Assembly: GCF_000962805.1 (NCBI RefSeq)
Contig: NZ_JZTW01000014.1
Location: 1-64,000, forward strand
Direction of reading: 5' to 3'
DNA: 64,000 nt
DNA from: Pseudarthrobacter chlorophenolicus
GTDB lineage: Bacteria > Actinomycetota > Actinomycetes > Actinomycetales > Micrococcaceae
The position numbers and the translations under genes were made by a program. The first letter of the stretch is position 1; every line of letters begins with the position of its first letter. Below the pieces are notes generated by a model. The model saw only the letters and a program-made list of their open reading frames with translations. It searched no databases and was not told the DNA's origin. This document shows, piece after piece, positions 52,854-61,871 of the stretch.

Positions 52854-53864
52854 TTACTTGTTCCCGCCGAGGCTGATGTCGTACTTCTCCACCAGCTCCT
52901 TGTATTTCTCGGCGTAGCCCTTCCATTCAGTGACCACTTCCTCGCCGCTGAGCTCCTTGGGCGTCAGCAGGTTCTTCTTGTTGAACTCCTTGTAGGCGTC
53001 CGTCTTGAAGGTGTCCTGGAAGGATGCCAGGAGCTTATCCTTGACCTCCTGCGGGGTGCCCTTGGGTGCTGCCACCGCACGGTACTGGGCCACCGGGACG
53101 TCGTAGCCGGCTTCCTTGGCGGACGGCACATCGGGCAGGAAGCTGTTGCGCTCCTCGGAGAAGACGAGCAGCGGGGAGACCTTGCCGGCTTCGATCTGCG
53201 CCATGGCCTCGCCGAGCTGGATGGTGGCCAGTTCAACCTGGTTGCCCAGGACGGCGGTCAGTGCGGGCTTGCCGCTGTCGAAGGGAACGTCGGTGCCCTT
53301 CACGCTGGCCTGCTTGAACAGGACGGTCTGGGCCAGCTGGCTGCCGGTGCCCACACCCGTGGTGCCGAACGTGACGTTGCGGCCGGCGCTGGTGACGTCC
53401 TTGAAGCTCTTGAAGCCTGACTGCTGGCTGGCCACGAGGACATAGTCGTCCTGGGAGAGCCCGGCGATGATGTCCAGGTCATCGATGTTGACGGCTTCAT
53501 CGGCACTGACGGCCAGCGGGGTAATGGTGATCAGCGATGCGGTGAGCAGTACCAGTTCCTGGCCGTCTGCGGTCTTGCCTGCCACTTCCTTGGTGGCCAG
53601 GGCTCCGTTGGCACCGGGTTTGTTGACTACCGGCATGGGGGAACCGAGGGTCTTAGTAGCCCCTTCAGCCAGGGCGCGGGCGATGAGGTCGGTACTGCCG
53701 CCGGCCGCCTGGCCGACGGTGAGCGTCACCGGACCGCTGGGGAACTTGGACGAGTTGCCGGCCGCGGCGCCGCCGCCAACGTTGCCGCCGCATGCCGTCA
53801 GGGCCAACAGCGTGAAGGCCGACGCAGTGCCGAGGATGGCGCGGCGGGTGGGGAAGTGCTTCAT
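52854..53864 (-). CDS. tctC: Tripartite tricarboxylate transporter substrate-binding lipoprotein TctC
   Basis: A 336-residue binding protein (Bug family). The lipobox LTAC gives Cys25. FPSGPVTLTVGQAAGGSTDLIARALAEG (about residues 41-68), VVNKPGANGALATKEVAGKT and FGTTGVGTGSQLAQTVLF match the Bug fold ligand loops. GAGGAG precedes the ATG at 53864. It is the first gene of the operon and faces the LysR regulator across a bipartite operator. Confidence 0.94.
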   Translation of the reverse strand: MKHFPTRRAILGTASAFTLLALTACGGNVGGGAAAGNSSKFPSGPVTLTVGQAAGGSTDLIARALAEGATKTLGSPMPVVNKPGANGALATKEVAGKTADGQELVLLTASLITITPLAVSADEAVNIDDLDIIAGLSQDDYVLVASQQSGFKSFKDVTSAGRNVTFGTTGVGTGSQLAQTVLFKQASVKGTDVPFDSGKPALTAVLGNQVELATIQLGEAMAQIEAGKVSPLLVFSEERNSFLPDVPSAKEAGYDVPVAQYRAVAAPKGTPQEVKDKLLASFQDTFKTDAYKEFNKKNLLTPKELSGEEVVTEWKGYAEKYKELVEKYDISLGGNK

Positions 53865-53954
53865 TGGAACTCCTCATTAGTCTCCGGGTGGGGCCCGGAA
53901 CAATCTGTGAATCGGGTCACCCCGTTCGCTTTGTCGAGTGTAGGGAGCGGTTAT

Positions 53955-53992
53955 GATGCCTGTCTAAGCCCATATCTGCATCATTTGATACC
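53955..53992. promoter_or_regulatory. Bipartite LysR operator, tctC-lysR control region
   Basis: GATGCCTGTCTAAG, 17 bases, TGATACC. The same two blocks at the same spacing occur inverted before kdgD at 54953-54990. CTGCATCAT also lies within the spacer. The site sits between the divergent tctC and LysR genes and ends 11 bases before the LysR start. Confidence 0.8.
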
Positions 53993-54003
53993 CGGAAGGC
54001 ATC

Positions 54004-54888
54004 ATGTTTACTTTCGACCAGCTGGCCGGGTTCATCGCCGTGGCCGAGGAACTCCACTTCGGGCGGGCGGCCGAGCGGCTGAACATGACGCAGCCGCCGC
54101 TGAGCCGGCAGATCCAGAAGCTGGAAAAGATCGTCGGGGCCGAACTGCTGGAACGGGACAACAGGAAAGTCACCCTGACCTCGGCCGGCGAAGCCTTCCT
54201 GGACGAGGCGAGGCGGCTGATGGCACTTGCCGAGCGGGCCCCGGTGACAGCCCGCCGGATTGCTTCGGGACGCTCGGGCGTCCTGCGGGTGGGGTTCACC
54301 GCTGCCAGCGGCTTCAGCATCCTGGGCCCGCTCCTCGGCGAACTGGCGGGCATCATTCCGGATGTGGACATTGACCTGCAGGAACTGGTGACGGGCGAAC
54401 AGCTCAGCGGCCTCCTGACCGGGGAACTCGATCTGGGCCTGGCCCGGCCGCCGTTCGACAGCGAAACTTTTGACTCACACCTGCTCTACCGCGAATCCAT
54501 GGTGGTGGCGGTGCCGGCCGGGCACCCGCTGACCCTGCTCGCCCGGGACATCACGGCCGAGGACTTCAAGGACGAGCCGCTGATCATGCACTCCCCCACC
54601 CAGGCCCGCTACTTCTACGACCTTGTGGTGCGGATGCTGCCTATCCGCCACGCCAACGTGGTGCACACCGTCAGCCAGATCCTCACCATGGTTTCGCTGG
54701 TGGCCGCCGGCCGCGGCCTGGCCTTCGTGCCTCACTCCGCCACCCTGCTGGGCATCAAGGACGTCGAGTTCCTGCCGCTTGAGGCCGGACGCGGGGAGGA
54801 AGTGGAACTGCACGCACTATGGAACCGCCGGATCACCAACCCGGCCCTGGCCCGCCTGCTGCGCGACCTGGAATTCGCCATGGAGTAA
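54004..54888 (+). CDS. LysR family transcriptional regulator
   Basis: A 294-residue regulator. The winged helix-turn-helix is in residues 1-60 (FIAVAEELHFGRAAERLNMTQPPLSRQIQKLE across residues 11-42), followed by a two-lobed effector domain (LRVGFTAASGFSILGPLL, DLGLARPPFD, GRGLAFVPHS). Placed between the tct operon and the glucarate operon, and with the same bipartite operator before both, it is probably the hexarate-responsive activator of both. The ATG overlaps the edge of its own operator region, as expected for autoregulation. Confidence 0.94.
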   Translation: MFTFDQLAGFIAVAEELHFGRAAERLNMTQPPLSRQIQKLEKIVGAELLERDNRKVTLTSAGEAFLDEARRLMALAERAPVTARRIASGRSGVLRVGFTAASGFSILGPLLGELAGIIPDVDIDLQELVTGEQLSGLLTGELDLGLARPPFDSETFDSHLLYRESMVVAVPAGHPLTLLARDITAEDFKDEPLIMHSPTQARYFYDLVVRMLPIRHANVVHTVSQILTMVSLVAAGRGLAFVPHSATLLGIKDVEFLPLEAGRGEEVELHALWNRRITNPALARLLRDLEFAME

Positions 54889-54952
54889 ATCCCGAAGGCC
54901 GGGCACCGCAAGCATCACCGCTTTGGTACCCGCGCGATCATGATGCAGCAAA

Positions 54953-54990
54953 GGTATCAATACATATAAAAAAACACTTAGACAGGCATC
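54953..54990. promoter_or_regulatory. Bipartite LysR operator, glucarate operon promoter
   Basis: Read on the minus strand: GATGCCTGTCTAAG, 17 bases, TGATACC, identical in both blocks and spacing to the tctC-lysR site. The spacer here is very A/T rich (ATACATATAAAAAAACA). It lies about 75-110 bases before the kdgD start. Confidence 0.8.
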
Positions 54991-55063
54991 AGCGGCGCTC
55001 CTACGCTGGGAGGGAATCATCGGCCTGCCGCCTTCGCGGCGCACACACCCGGAGGACCACACC

Positions 55064-55978
55064 GTGGCAAAGTACACCCCCAATGAACTGGCGGACACCC
55101 TCAAGGAAGGCCTGCTGTCCTTCCCCGTGACATCCTTCGATGCCAACCTCCAGTTCGATGAGGAGAACTACCGCAAGCACCTGGCCTGGCAGGCAAGCTT
55201 CCCCGTGGCCGGCCTCTTTGCCGCGGGCGGCACCGGCGAAGGCTTCTCCCTGACCCCCGCCGAGTCCGAGCGCGTAGTCCGCACCGCCGTCGACGAAGTG
55301 GGCAGCCGTGTTCCGGTCCTCGCCTCGGCAGGCGGATCCACAGCCCAGGCCATCGAGAACGCCAAGGCCGCCGAAGCCGCCGGCGCCGACGGCATCCTGC
55401 TCCTGCCGCCGTACCTGACCGAGGCCGACCAGGCCGGCCTGGTGGAGCACGTCAGCGCCGTCTGCCGCGCCACGTCCCTCGGCGTGATCATCTACAACCG
55501 CGCGAACGCCATCTACAAGGACACCACGGTGGCCACATTGGCGGACCGCCATGCAAACCTCATCGGCTTCAAGGACGGTGTGGGCGACCTCGAACACGAT
55601 GCCCGCGTCTACGCCAAGCTCGGCGACCGGCTCTTCTACCTGGGCGGCCTGCCCACAGCCGAAACCTTCGCGCTGCCCCTGCTCCAGCTCGGGATGAGCA
55701 CCTACTCCAGCGCCATGTACAACTTTGTTCCGCAGTTCGCCCTGGACTTCTACCAGGACGTCCGCAACCAGGACCGCACCGCCGTAAACAAGAAGCTCAA
55801 CGACTTCGTCATCCCCTACCTGGATATCCGCGACCGCGTGAAGGGCTACTCTGTGTCCATCGTCAAGGGCGGCCTCGACGCAATCGGCCGTTCCGCTGGC
55901 CCGGTCCGCACGCCGCTGCAGAACCTGGCGCCGCAGGACCTCGCGGACCTCAAAGCCCTGATCGCCACCGTTTCCTAA
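55064..55978 (+). CDS. kdgD: 5-dehydro-4-deoxyglucarate dehydratase
   Basis: A 304-residue class I aldolase-family (DHDPS-like) enzyme. It dehydrates and decarboxylates 5-dehydro-4-deoxy-D-glucarate to 2-oxoglutarate semialdehyde. The Schiff-base Lys170 is in [10 protein letters not shown], the catalytic Tyr144 in IIYNRAN, and the GGTGEGFSL motif replaces the usual GTTGE. The GTG at 55064 has GGAGGA seven bases upstream. It is followed by the semialdehyde dehydrogenase and glucarate dehydratase genes, giving the complete route to 2-oxoglutarate. Confidence 0.96.
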   Translation: MAKYTPNELADTLKEGLLSFPVTSFDANLQFDEENYRKHLAWQASFPVAGLFAAGGTGEGFSLTPAESERVVRTAVDEVGSRVPVLASAGGSTAQAIENAKAAEAAGADGILLLPPYLTEADQAGLVEHVSAVCRATSLGVIIYNRANAIYKDTTVATLADRHANLIGFKDGVGDLEHDARVYAKLGDRLFYLGGLPTAETFALPLLQLGMSTYSSAMYNFVPQFALDFYQDVRNQDRTAVNKKLNDFVIPYLDIRDRVKGYSVSIVKGGLDAIGRSAGPVRTPLQNLAPQDLADLKALIATVS

Positions 55979-56005
55979 CCGTCACCGAAGACACAGGAGC
56001 AATCC

Positions 56006-57619
56006 ATGACCCTCACCGGACATTCACTCATCGCAGGCCGGACGGTTGCCGGCGAAGGCAAGACCACTTTCGGGTTCAACCCCGCCACCAACGAGGCCCT
56101 CGAGCCCGCCTACACGCTGCTCACCGAAGAACAACTCGCCACGGCCACCGCGGCAGCGAAAGATGCCTACCCGTCCTTCAGCACCCTGGATCCGGAAACC
56201 CACGCGTCCTTCCTCGAGTCCATCGCCGAGAACATCGAAGCGATCGGCGATGAACTGCTGGTCCGCGCCGGCCAGGAAACCGGCCTGCCCGCCGCACGGC
56301 TGACCGGCGAACGCGCCCGCACCACCGGACAGCTGCGCCTCTTCGCCGCCGTGGTCCGCCAAGGCGATTACCGCGGCGTCCGCATCGACCCCGCCATCCC
56401 GGACCGGGCACCCCTGCCCCGCGCAGACATCCGCCAGCGCCAGATCCCCCTGGGCCCAGTCGCCGTATTCGGCGCCAGCAACTTCCCGCTGGCCTTCTCC
56501 ACCGCCGGGGGCGACACCGCCTCGGCCCTCGCCGCCGGCTGCCCCGTGGTCTTCAAGGCCCACAACGCCCACCCCGGCACCAGCGAACTCGTAGGCCAGG
56601 CCATCGCCAAGGCCGTCCAGGACAACGGCCTGCACCCCGGCGTGTTCTCCCTGATCTATGGCCCCGGCTCCAGCATCGGCCAGGCCCTCGTGGCAGACCC
56701 CGCCATCAAGGCCGTCGGCTTCACCGGATCCCAGTCCGCCGGCATCGCCCTTATGAAGACCGCCGCCGCGCGCCCGGAACCCATCCCGGTCTACGCCGAA
56801 ATGTCCTCCCTCAACCCCGTCTTCGTCTTCGACGGCGCCCTCACCGGCGATCCCGAAAGCATCGACGCACTCGCCGCCGCCTACGTCACCGCCGTCACCG
56901 GATCCTCAGGGCAGCTCTGCACCTCCCCCGGCCTGCTCTTCGCCCCCGCAGGCGAGGCAGGCGACAAATTCGCCGCCGCCGTCGGACGCGCCGTGGCCGC
57001 CAGCGCCGGTCAGACCATGCTCACCGCAGGCATCGCCGGGTCCTGGAACACCGGCACCGGGGCACTCAGCGCAGCCGACGGCGTCGAACTCATCGGCCAG
57101 GGCACCCCCGGCCCCACCGAGAACGCCCCCGCACCGGCGATCTTCGGCACCGGCGTGGAGCAGTTCACCACCAACCACGTCCTCCACGAAGAAATCTTCG
57201 GCGCCGCCTCCCTGGTTATCCGCTACACCGGCACCGAAGACCTGCTGGCGGCAGCCTCCCGGATCGAGGGCCAGCTCACCGCCTCCCTGCACCTCACCGA
57301 GGCCGACTACGCGACGGCGGCACCCCTGATCCCCGTCCTCGAACAAAAAGTAGGCCGCATCATCGTCAACGGCTGGCCCACCGGCGTCGAAGTAGGCCAC
57401 GCCATGGTCCACGGCGGCCCCTTCCCCGCCACCTCCGATACCCGCACCACCTCCGTGGGAACCCTCGCCATCAACCGCTTCCTCCGCCCGGTCGCCTACC
57501 AGAACATCCCCCAGGAACTGCTCCCCGCACCCCTGCAGGACACCAACCCCTGGCACCTCAACCGCCGCATCGACGGCGACGTCGTGGCAGCACCCCAGAA
57601 GGCTGGGGTTGGCGCATGA
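56006..57619 (+). CDS. 2-oxoglutarate (2,5-dioxovalerate) semialdehyde dehydrogenase, NADP+
   Basis: A 537-residue aldehyde dehydrogenase of the KGSADH type III group, oxidising 2-oxoglutarate semialdehyde to 2-oxoglutarate. The catalytic Cys is in [11 protein letters not shown], the general-base Glu in [10 protein letters not shown], and [27 protein letters not shown] is the cofactor region (about residues 154-180). It lies 27 bases after kdgD and overlaps the gudD start by four bases (ATGA). Confidence 0.95.
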   Translation: MTLTGHSLIAGRTVAGEGKTTFGFNPATNEALEPAYTLLTEEQLATATAAAKDAYPSFSTLDPETHASFLESIAENIEAIGDELLVRAGQETGLPAARLTGERARTTGQLRLFAAVVRQGDYRGVRIDPAIPDRAPLPRADIRQRQIPLGPVAVFGASNFPLAFSTAGGDTASALAAGCPVVFKAHNAHPGTSELVGQAIAKAVQDNGLHPGVFSLIYGPGSSIGQALVADPAIKAVGFTGSQSAGIALMKTAAARPEPIPVYAEMSSLNPVFVFDGALTGDPESIDALAAAYVTAVTGSSGQLCTSPGLLFAPAGEAGDKFAAAVGRAVAASAGQTMLTAGIAGSWNTGTGALSAADGVELIGQGTPGPTENAPAPAIFGTGVEQFTTNHVLHEEIFGAASLVIRYTGTEDLLAAASRIEGQLTASLHLTEADYATAAPLIPVLEQKVGRIIVNGWPTGVEVGHAMVHGGPFPATSDTRTTSVGTLAINRFLRPVAYQNIPQELLPAPLQDTNPWHLNRRIDGDVVAAPQKAGVGA

Positions 57620-58944
57620 GCGGCCAGCCCACCATTGCCGGTGTTGAGGTAGTTCCGGTCGCCGGGCACGACAGCATGCTGATGAACCTCAGTGGTGCGC
57701 ACGGCCCGTTCTTCACCCGCAACGTTGTCATCCTGACCGACTCCGACGGGCGCACCGGACTGGGCGAGGTACCCGGTGGCGAAAAGATCCGCACCACCAT
57801 CGAGGAAGCCGGCGCCCTGCTCAAGGGGAAACCGGTGGCCCGCTACCGCTCGCTGCTGCGGGACGTCGCTGCGGAGTTCGCCGACCGCGACGCCGGCGGC
57901 CGCGGGCTGCAGACCTTCGACCTGCGCACCACCGTCCATGCCGTCACCGCCGTTGAATCGGCCCTGCTGGACCTGCACGGCCAGTTCCTCGGTGTTCCCG
58001 TGGCGGAACTGCTCGGCGACGGGCAGCAGCGCACGTCGGTGCCCATGCTGGGTTACCTGTTCTTCGTGGGCGACCACAAACGGACCGACCTGCCCTACCT
58101 CGTGGAGGAATCGCCGTCGGACCGCTGGGAAGAACTCCGCCGCCAGGAGGCAATGACTCCGGAAGCCGTCGTCGCCCTCGCCGAGGCCGCGCAGGAGCGC
58201 TACGGTTTCAGTGACTTCAAGCTCAAGGGCGGCGTCCTGTCCGGCGACGACGAGGTGGACGTGGTCACGGCCCTGGCCAAGCGTTTCCCGGATGCCCGGG
58301 TCACCCTGGACCCCAACGGCGGATGGCTCCTCGATGACGCCATCCGGCTGGGCAAGCGGATGCAGGGCGTGGTGGCATACGCCGAGGACCCGTGCGGCGC
58401 CGAGGGGCGCTTCTCCGGCCGCGAAGTCATGGCCGAATTCCGCCGGGCCACCGGCCTGAAAACGGCCACCAACATGATCGCCACGGACTGGCGCGAGATG
58501 TCCCACGCCATCCGCAGCAATGCCGTGGACATTCCGCTGGCTGATCCGCACTTCTGGACCATGCACGGCTCGGTCCGCGTGGCGCAGCTGTGCAACGAGT
58601 TCGGCCTCACCTGGGGCTCGCACTCGAACAACCACTTCGACATCTCGCTGGCCATGTTCACCCACACCGGCGCCGCGGCCCCGGGTGAGATCACCGCCCT
58701 GGACACGCACTGGATCTGGCAGGACGGCCAGGGCCTGACCAAGAACCCGCTGCAGATCAAGGCAGGCGCCATCGAGGTCCCGGCCGCACCCGGCCTGGGC
58801 ATCGAACTGGACCGTGAGGCACTGGACAGGGCCCACCAGCTGTACCTGGAGCACGGCCTGGACGCGCGGGACGACAGCATCGGCATGCAGTACTACATCG
58901 ACGGCTGGTCCTTCGATCCGAAACGGCCCTGCCTGGTCAGGTAG
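57616..58944 (+). CDS. gudD: Glucarate dehydratase
   Basis: A 442-residue enolase-superfamily enzyme that dehydrates D-glucarate (and often L-idarate) to 5-dehydro-4-deoxy-D-glucarate. All active-site residues of E. coli GlucD are found at an offset of three: Lys202 and Lys204 (FKLKGG), Asp232, Glu257 and Asn286 as metal ligands, Asp310 and His336. This makes the assignment firm and supports glucarate as the operon substrate. A large hairpin follows the stop. Confidence 0.97.
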   Translation: MSGQPTIAGVEVVPVAGHDSMLMNLSGAHGPFFTRNVVILTDSDGRTGLGEVPGGEKIRTTIEEAGALLKGKPVARYRSLLRDVAAEFADRDAGGRGLQTFDLRTTVHAVTAVESALLDLHGQFLGVPVAELLGDGQQRTSVPMLGYLFFVGDHKRTDLPYLVEESPSDRWEELRRQEAMTPEAVVALAEAAQERYGFSDFKLKGGVLSGDDEVDVVTALAKRFPDARVTLDPNGGWLLDDAIRLGKRMQGVVAYAEDPCGAEGRFSGREVMAEFRRATGLKTATNMIATDWREMSHAIRSNAVDIPLADPHFWTMHGSVRVAQLCNEFGLTWGSHSNNHFDISLAMFTHTGAAAPGEITALDTHWIWQDGQGLTKNPLQIKAGAIEVPAAPGLGIELDREALDRAHQLYLEHGLDARDDSIGMQYYIDGWSFDPKRPCLVR

Positions 58945-58991
58945 GACCGCGGCAGCCGCCCCGGACCGGGAACGCAGCTGCCACAAACCTG

Positions 58992-59033
58992 GGGGCCCCT
59001 TTTGTTCTGCACGCCGGACACAAAAGGGGCCCT
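58992..59033 (+). terminator. Hairpin after gudD
   Basis: GGGCCCCTTTTGT and ACAAAAGGGGCCC form a 13-base stem with a 14-16 base loop, without a following T run. It lies between gudD and the MFS gene and probably reduces read-through or protects the upstream message. Confidence 0.6.
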
Positions 59034-59132
59034 CCCCATGCCTGTCCCCTAAAGTAATTGAGTCGCTGTGGCGCGCCCCACATTCCCCCGCCCCACAGCC
59101 GGCAGCTAGATCTATCCCAAAGGAAATACTCA

Positions 59133-60536
59133 ATGGTGTCTGTGGACAATGCCGTCACGGACGTGGCCTCGGCCACGAAGAAATTCTTCAAGCGCGTCCT
59201 GCCCATCATGCTGGTGATGCTGGTCTGCAACCAGCTGAACCGCTCCAACATCGGGTACGCGCAGGACCACCTTCAGGCCGACGTGGGCATCGGCGCCGCG
59301 GCCTACGGCTTCGGCGCGGGCCTGTTCTTCATCGCCTACGCCATCTTCGAGCTTCCCAGCAACGTGATGATGGAGAAGTACGGCGCCAAAATCTGGCTGA
59401 CCAGGATCATGATCAGCTGGGGCATCGTCTCCTTCCTGATGGCGTTCGTGCAGAACGAAACCATGTTCTACGTCCTCCGTTTCCTGCTGGGCGCCGCAGA
59501 GGCCGGGTTCTTCCCCGCCGTCATTTTCTACTTCGCCCGCTGGGTCCCCGCGGGGCAGCGCGGCAAGGCCACCGCCATCTTCATCGCCGGTTCCTCCGTG
59601 GCCGCGGCGATCTCCGGCCCGGTGGCCGGTGCCCTCCTGAGCCTGCAGGGTGTACTTGGCCTGCGCGGCTGGCAGTGGCTGTTCGGTTTCGAGGGAGCGC
59701 TGTCCGTTGTTGTGGGCATGGCCGTGTTCTTCGTCCTGGACGCCGGCATCAAGGATGCCAAGTGGCTCTCCCCGGCCGAAAAGTCCGCACTCACGCAGGC
59801 CATCAGTGACGAGGACGCCCAGCACTCCGCTGCCAACGGCGACAACACAGGCGACAAGACAGGCGCCACTGCCGGCAAGCTCAACCGCTGGAAGATGCTG
59901 CTTAACCCGCAGATCCTGCTGCTGTGCGGCATCTACTTCTCCGTGCAGCTGTCCATCTACGCCAACACGTTCTGGCTGCCCAGCATCATCAAGCAGATCC
60001 CCGGCACCACGGACCTGACCGTGGGCTTCCTGTCCTCCATTCCCTGGGTCTGCGCGGTGTTCGCGATGTACTTCGCCGCCAAGATGCAGGACAAGGCAAA
60101 GTCCAAGAAGCCGCTGCTGGTGGTGGCGCTGCTGGTGGCTGCAGTGGGCACGTTCGCGGCCGCCATCGCCTCACCGGTGCTGGCACTGGTGTTCCTGGCG
60201 GTCGCCGCCATGGGCTTCAAGAGCGCTTCGCCGCTGTTCTGGACCATCCCGCAGTCCGGACTGCACCCGCTGGTCCTGGCCCCCGCCATCGCCATCATCA
60301 ACTCGCTGGGCAACCTTGGCGGCTTCGTGGCGCCGTTCGGCTTCGGCATCATCAAGGAGCAGACCGGCAGCGTGGTCCCCGGCCTGTTCGCGCTGGCCGC
60401 CGCGTCGACTGTCGCCGCCGGCCTGGTCTACTTCCTGAAGGAGCGCCGCAGCGGAGGGGACGCCGTCGTGGATTCCGCGAAACCCTCAGCCAAGGCGGCG
60501 GAGGCGGCCGACGAACCAGTGGCCGCCCGCGCCTGA
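59133..60536 (+). CDS. MFS transporter, anion:cation symporter type (hexarate permease candidate)
   Basis: A 467-residue 12-TM transporter. VCNQLNRSNIGYAQDHLQAD, FFIAYAIFELPSNVMMEKYGAK and LRFLLGAAEAGFFPAVIFYFARWVP (each within its own TM region) are typical of the ACS family (GudP, GarP, ExuT, phthalate permeases). AAAGGA lies eight bases before the ATG at 59133. Placed after gudD, it is a second candidate glucarate importer beside TctCBA. The C-terminal 25 residues are Ala/Glu-rich and cytoplasmic. Confidence 0.88.
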   Translation: MVSVDNAVTDVASATKKFFKRVLPIMLVMLVCNQLNRSNIGYAQDHLQADVGIGAAAYGFGAGLFFIAYAIFELPSNVMMEKYGAKIWLTRIMISWGIVSFLMAFVQNETMFYVLRFLLGAAEAGFFPAVIFYFARWVPAGQRGKATAIFIAGSSVAAAISGPVAGALLSLQGVLGLRGWQWLFGFEGALSVVVGMAVFFVLDAGIKDAKWLSPAEKSALTQAISDEDAQHSAANGDNTGDKTGATAGKLNRWKMLLNPQILLLCGIYFSVQLSIYANTFWLPSIIKQIPGTTDLTVGFLSSIPWVCAVFAMYFAAKMQDKAKSKKPLLVVALLVAAVGTFAAAIASPVLALVFLAVAAMGFKSASPLFWTIPQSGLHPLVLAPAIAIINSLGNLGGFVAPFGFGIIKEQTGSVVPGLFALAAASTVAAGLVYFLKERRSGGDAVVDSAKPSAKAAEAADEPVAARA

Positions 60537-60555
60537 CCCGTAACACCATCCAAAT

Positions 60556-60611
60556 CGCTGGAACGGTGCGGGAACGCTGACTCGGTGCAGCGTCCCCGCA
60601 CCGTTCCAGCG
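60556..60611. terminator. Bidirectional terminator hairpin
   Basis: A long stem (CGCTGGAACGGTGCGGG, then ACGCTG after a bulge, paired with CAGCGT and CCCGCACCGTTCCAGCG) closing an 8-base loop. A GTTTTT run follows a few bases later on the plus strand. It separates the convergent MFS and ketosynthase genes. Confidence 0.8.
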
Positions 60612-60627
60612 TTCCCGGCGTTTTTGG

Positions 60628-61863
60628 CTACGCGCCCGCGATCACCAGCGCCACGCTGTGTCCGCCGAAGCCGAACGCGTTGACCAGACCGGTGCGGGCT
60701 GAGGCGGGCAGGGCGTGCGCAGGTCCGGTGACGACGTTCAGGTCCACCTCGGCGTCCACGGCCTCCACGTTCAGCGTCCCGGGAAGTTGCGCGGTGCGCA
60801 GCGCTTCGAGGACCACGACGGCGGCCAGGGCGCCGGCGCCGCCCAGCAGGTGGCCGGTGTGCCCCTTGGTGGACGTCACGGGCACCTCGGTGCCGAAGAT
60901 GGCGCTGATGGCCTGGCCCTCCAGCCGGTCCCCCACGGGCGTTGAGGTGGCGTGCGCGTGGACGAAACCGATATCCGCCGGTTCCATCCCGGCCGAGGCC
61001 AGCGCTTTTTGCATGACGCGGCGCTGCATGGCAGGGTCCGCCGCCACGATGTCGTTCGCGTCGGAGGTCACTGCACCCCCGGCAACTTCGCCGAGGATCG
61101 CGGCGCCCCGGGCCCGGGCGTGCGCTTCACTTTCCAGCACCACAATCCCGGCCCCCTCGGACAGCACGAAGCCGTCCCGGCCGCCGTCGAACGGCCGTGA
61201 CGCTTCCGCCGGATCACCCGGGCGCGTGGACAGCGCACGGATCTGGGAAAAGCCGCTGATCACGAGGTCGTTGATGGAGGCGTCCACGCCGCCGGCGATG
61301 ACGACGTCGGCAGCACCGGAGCGAATCATCTCGGCTGCCTGGACAATCGCCTCAGCCCCGGAAGCGCAGGCGCTCACGGGAGTACGCGCGCCGCCGCGGG
61401 CACCGAGGTCGATGGACACCCAGGCTGCGGGGCCGTTGACCATCAGCCGGGTCAGGGTGTGCGGCGAGACCTTGCGGGGTCCCGAGGCCGCCAGCACCCG
61501 GTCCTGCTCGATGGTGGACCCCAGCCCGCCATAGGCGGAGCCGATCACCACGGCGAACCGTTCCGGGTCCACCTCAGGGGCGCCGGCCTGCGTCCAGGCT
61601 TCGCGGGCGGCGATGAGTGCCAGCTGTCCACACCGGTCCATGCGCTTCAGTTCCCGGGTGCTGAGGTGCTGCGAGAGGTCCGCGGACACCTGCCCGGCGA
61701 TTTTGACGGGCAACTGCCCGGCCCAGTCCTCCTCCAGCGCGGTGATGCCGGATTCCCCGGCGAGCAATGCTTCCCAGGTTTCGCTGACGCTGGCGCCAAG
61801 TGGATTGATGGTGCCGGCGCCGGTGACGAGGGCGCGCGGCTGGGCCGTGGTGGGTTCCGTCAT
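60628..61863 (-). CDS. Beta-ketoacyl-ACP synthase II-like protein (FabF family)
   Basis: A 411-residue thiolase-fold condensing enzyme that would extend acyl-ACP with malonyl-ACP. The Cys-His-His triad is Cys166 (VSACASGAEA), His304 (HAHATSTPVGD) and His338 (KGHTGHLLGGAG). It stands alone without fabD, fabH or acpP, so it may be a second, specialised ketosynthase rather than the housekeeping FabF. AAGGG precedes the ATG, only eight bases after the prfC stop. Confidence 0.9.
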   Translation of the reverse strand: MTEPTTAQPRALVTGAGTINPLGASVSETWEALLAGESGITALEEDWAGQLPVKIAGQVSADLSQHLSTRELKRMDRCGQLALIAAREAWTQAGAPEVDPERFAVVIGSAYGGLGSTIEQDRVLAASGPRKVSPHTLTRLMVNGPAAWVSIDLGARGGARTPVSACASGAEAIVQAAEMIRSGAADVVIAGGVDASINDLVISGFSQIRALSTRPGDPAEASRPFDGGRDGFVLSEGAGIVVLESEAHARARGAAILGEVAGGAVTSDANDIVAADPAMQRRVMQKALASAGMEPADIGFVHAHATSTPVGDRLEGQAISAIFGTEVPVTSTKGHTGHLLGGAGALAAVVVLEALRTAQLPGTLNVEAVDAEVDLNVVTGPAHALPASARTGLVNAFGFGGHSVALVIAGA

Positions 61864-61871
61864 TGGTGCCC

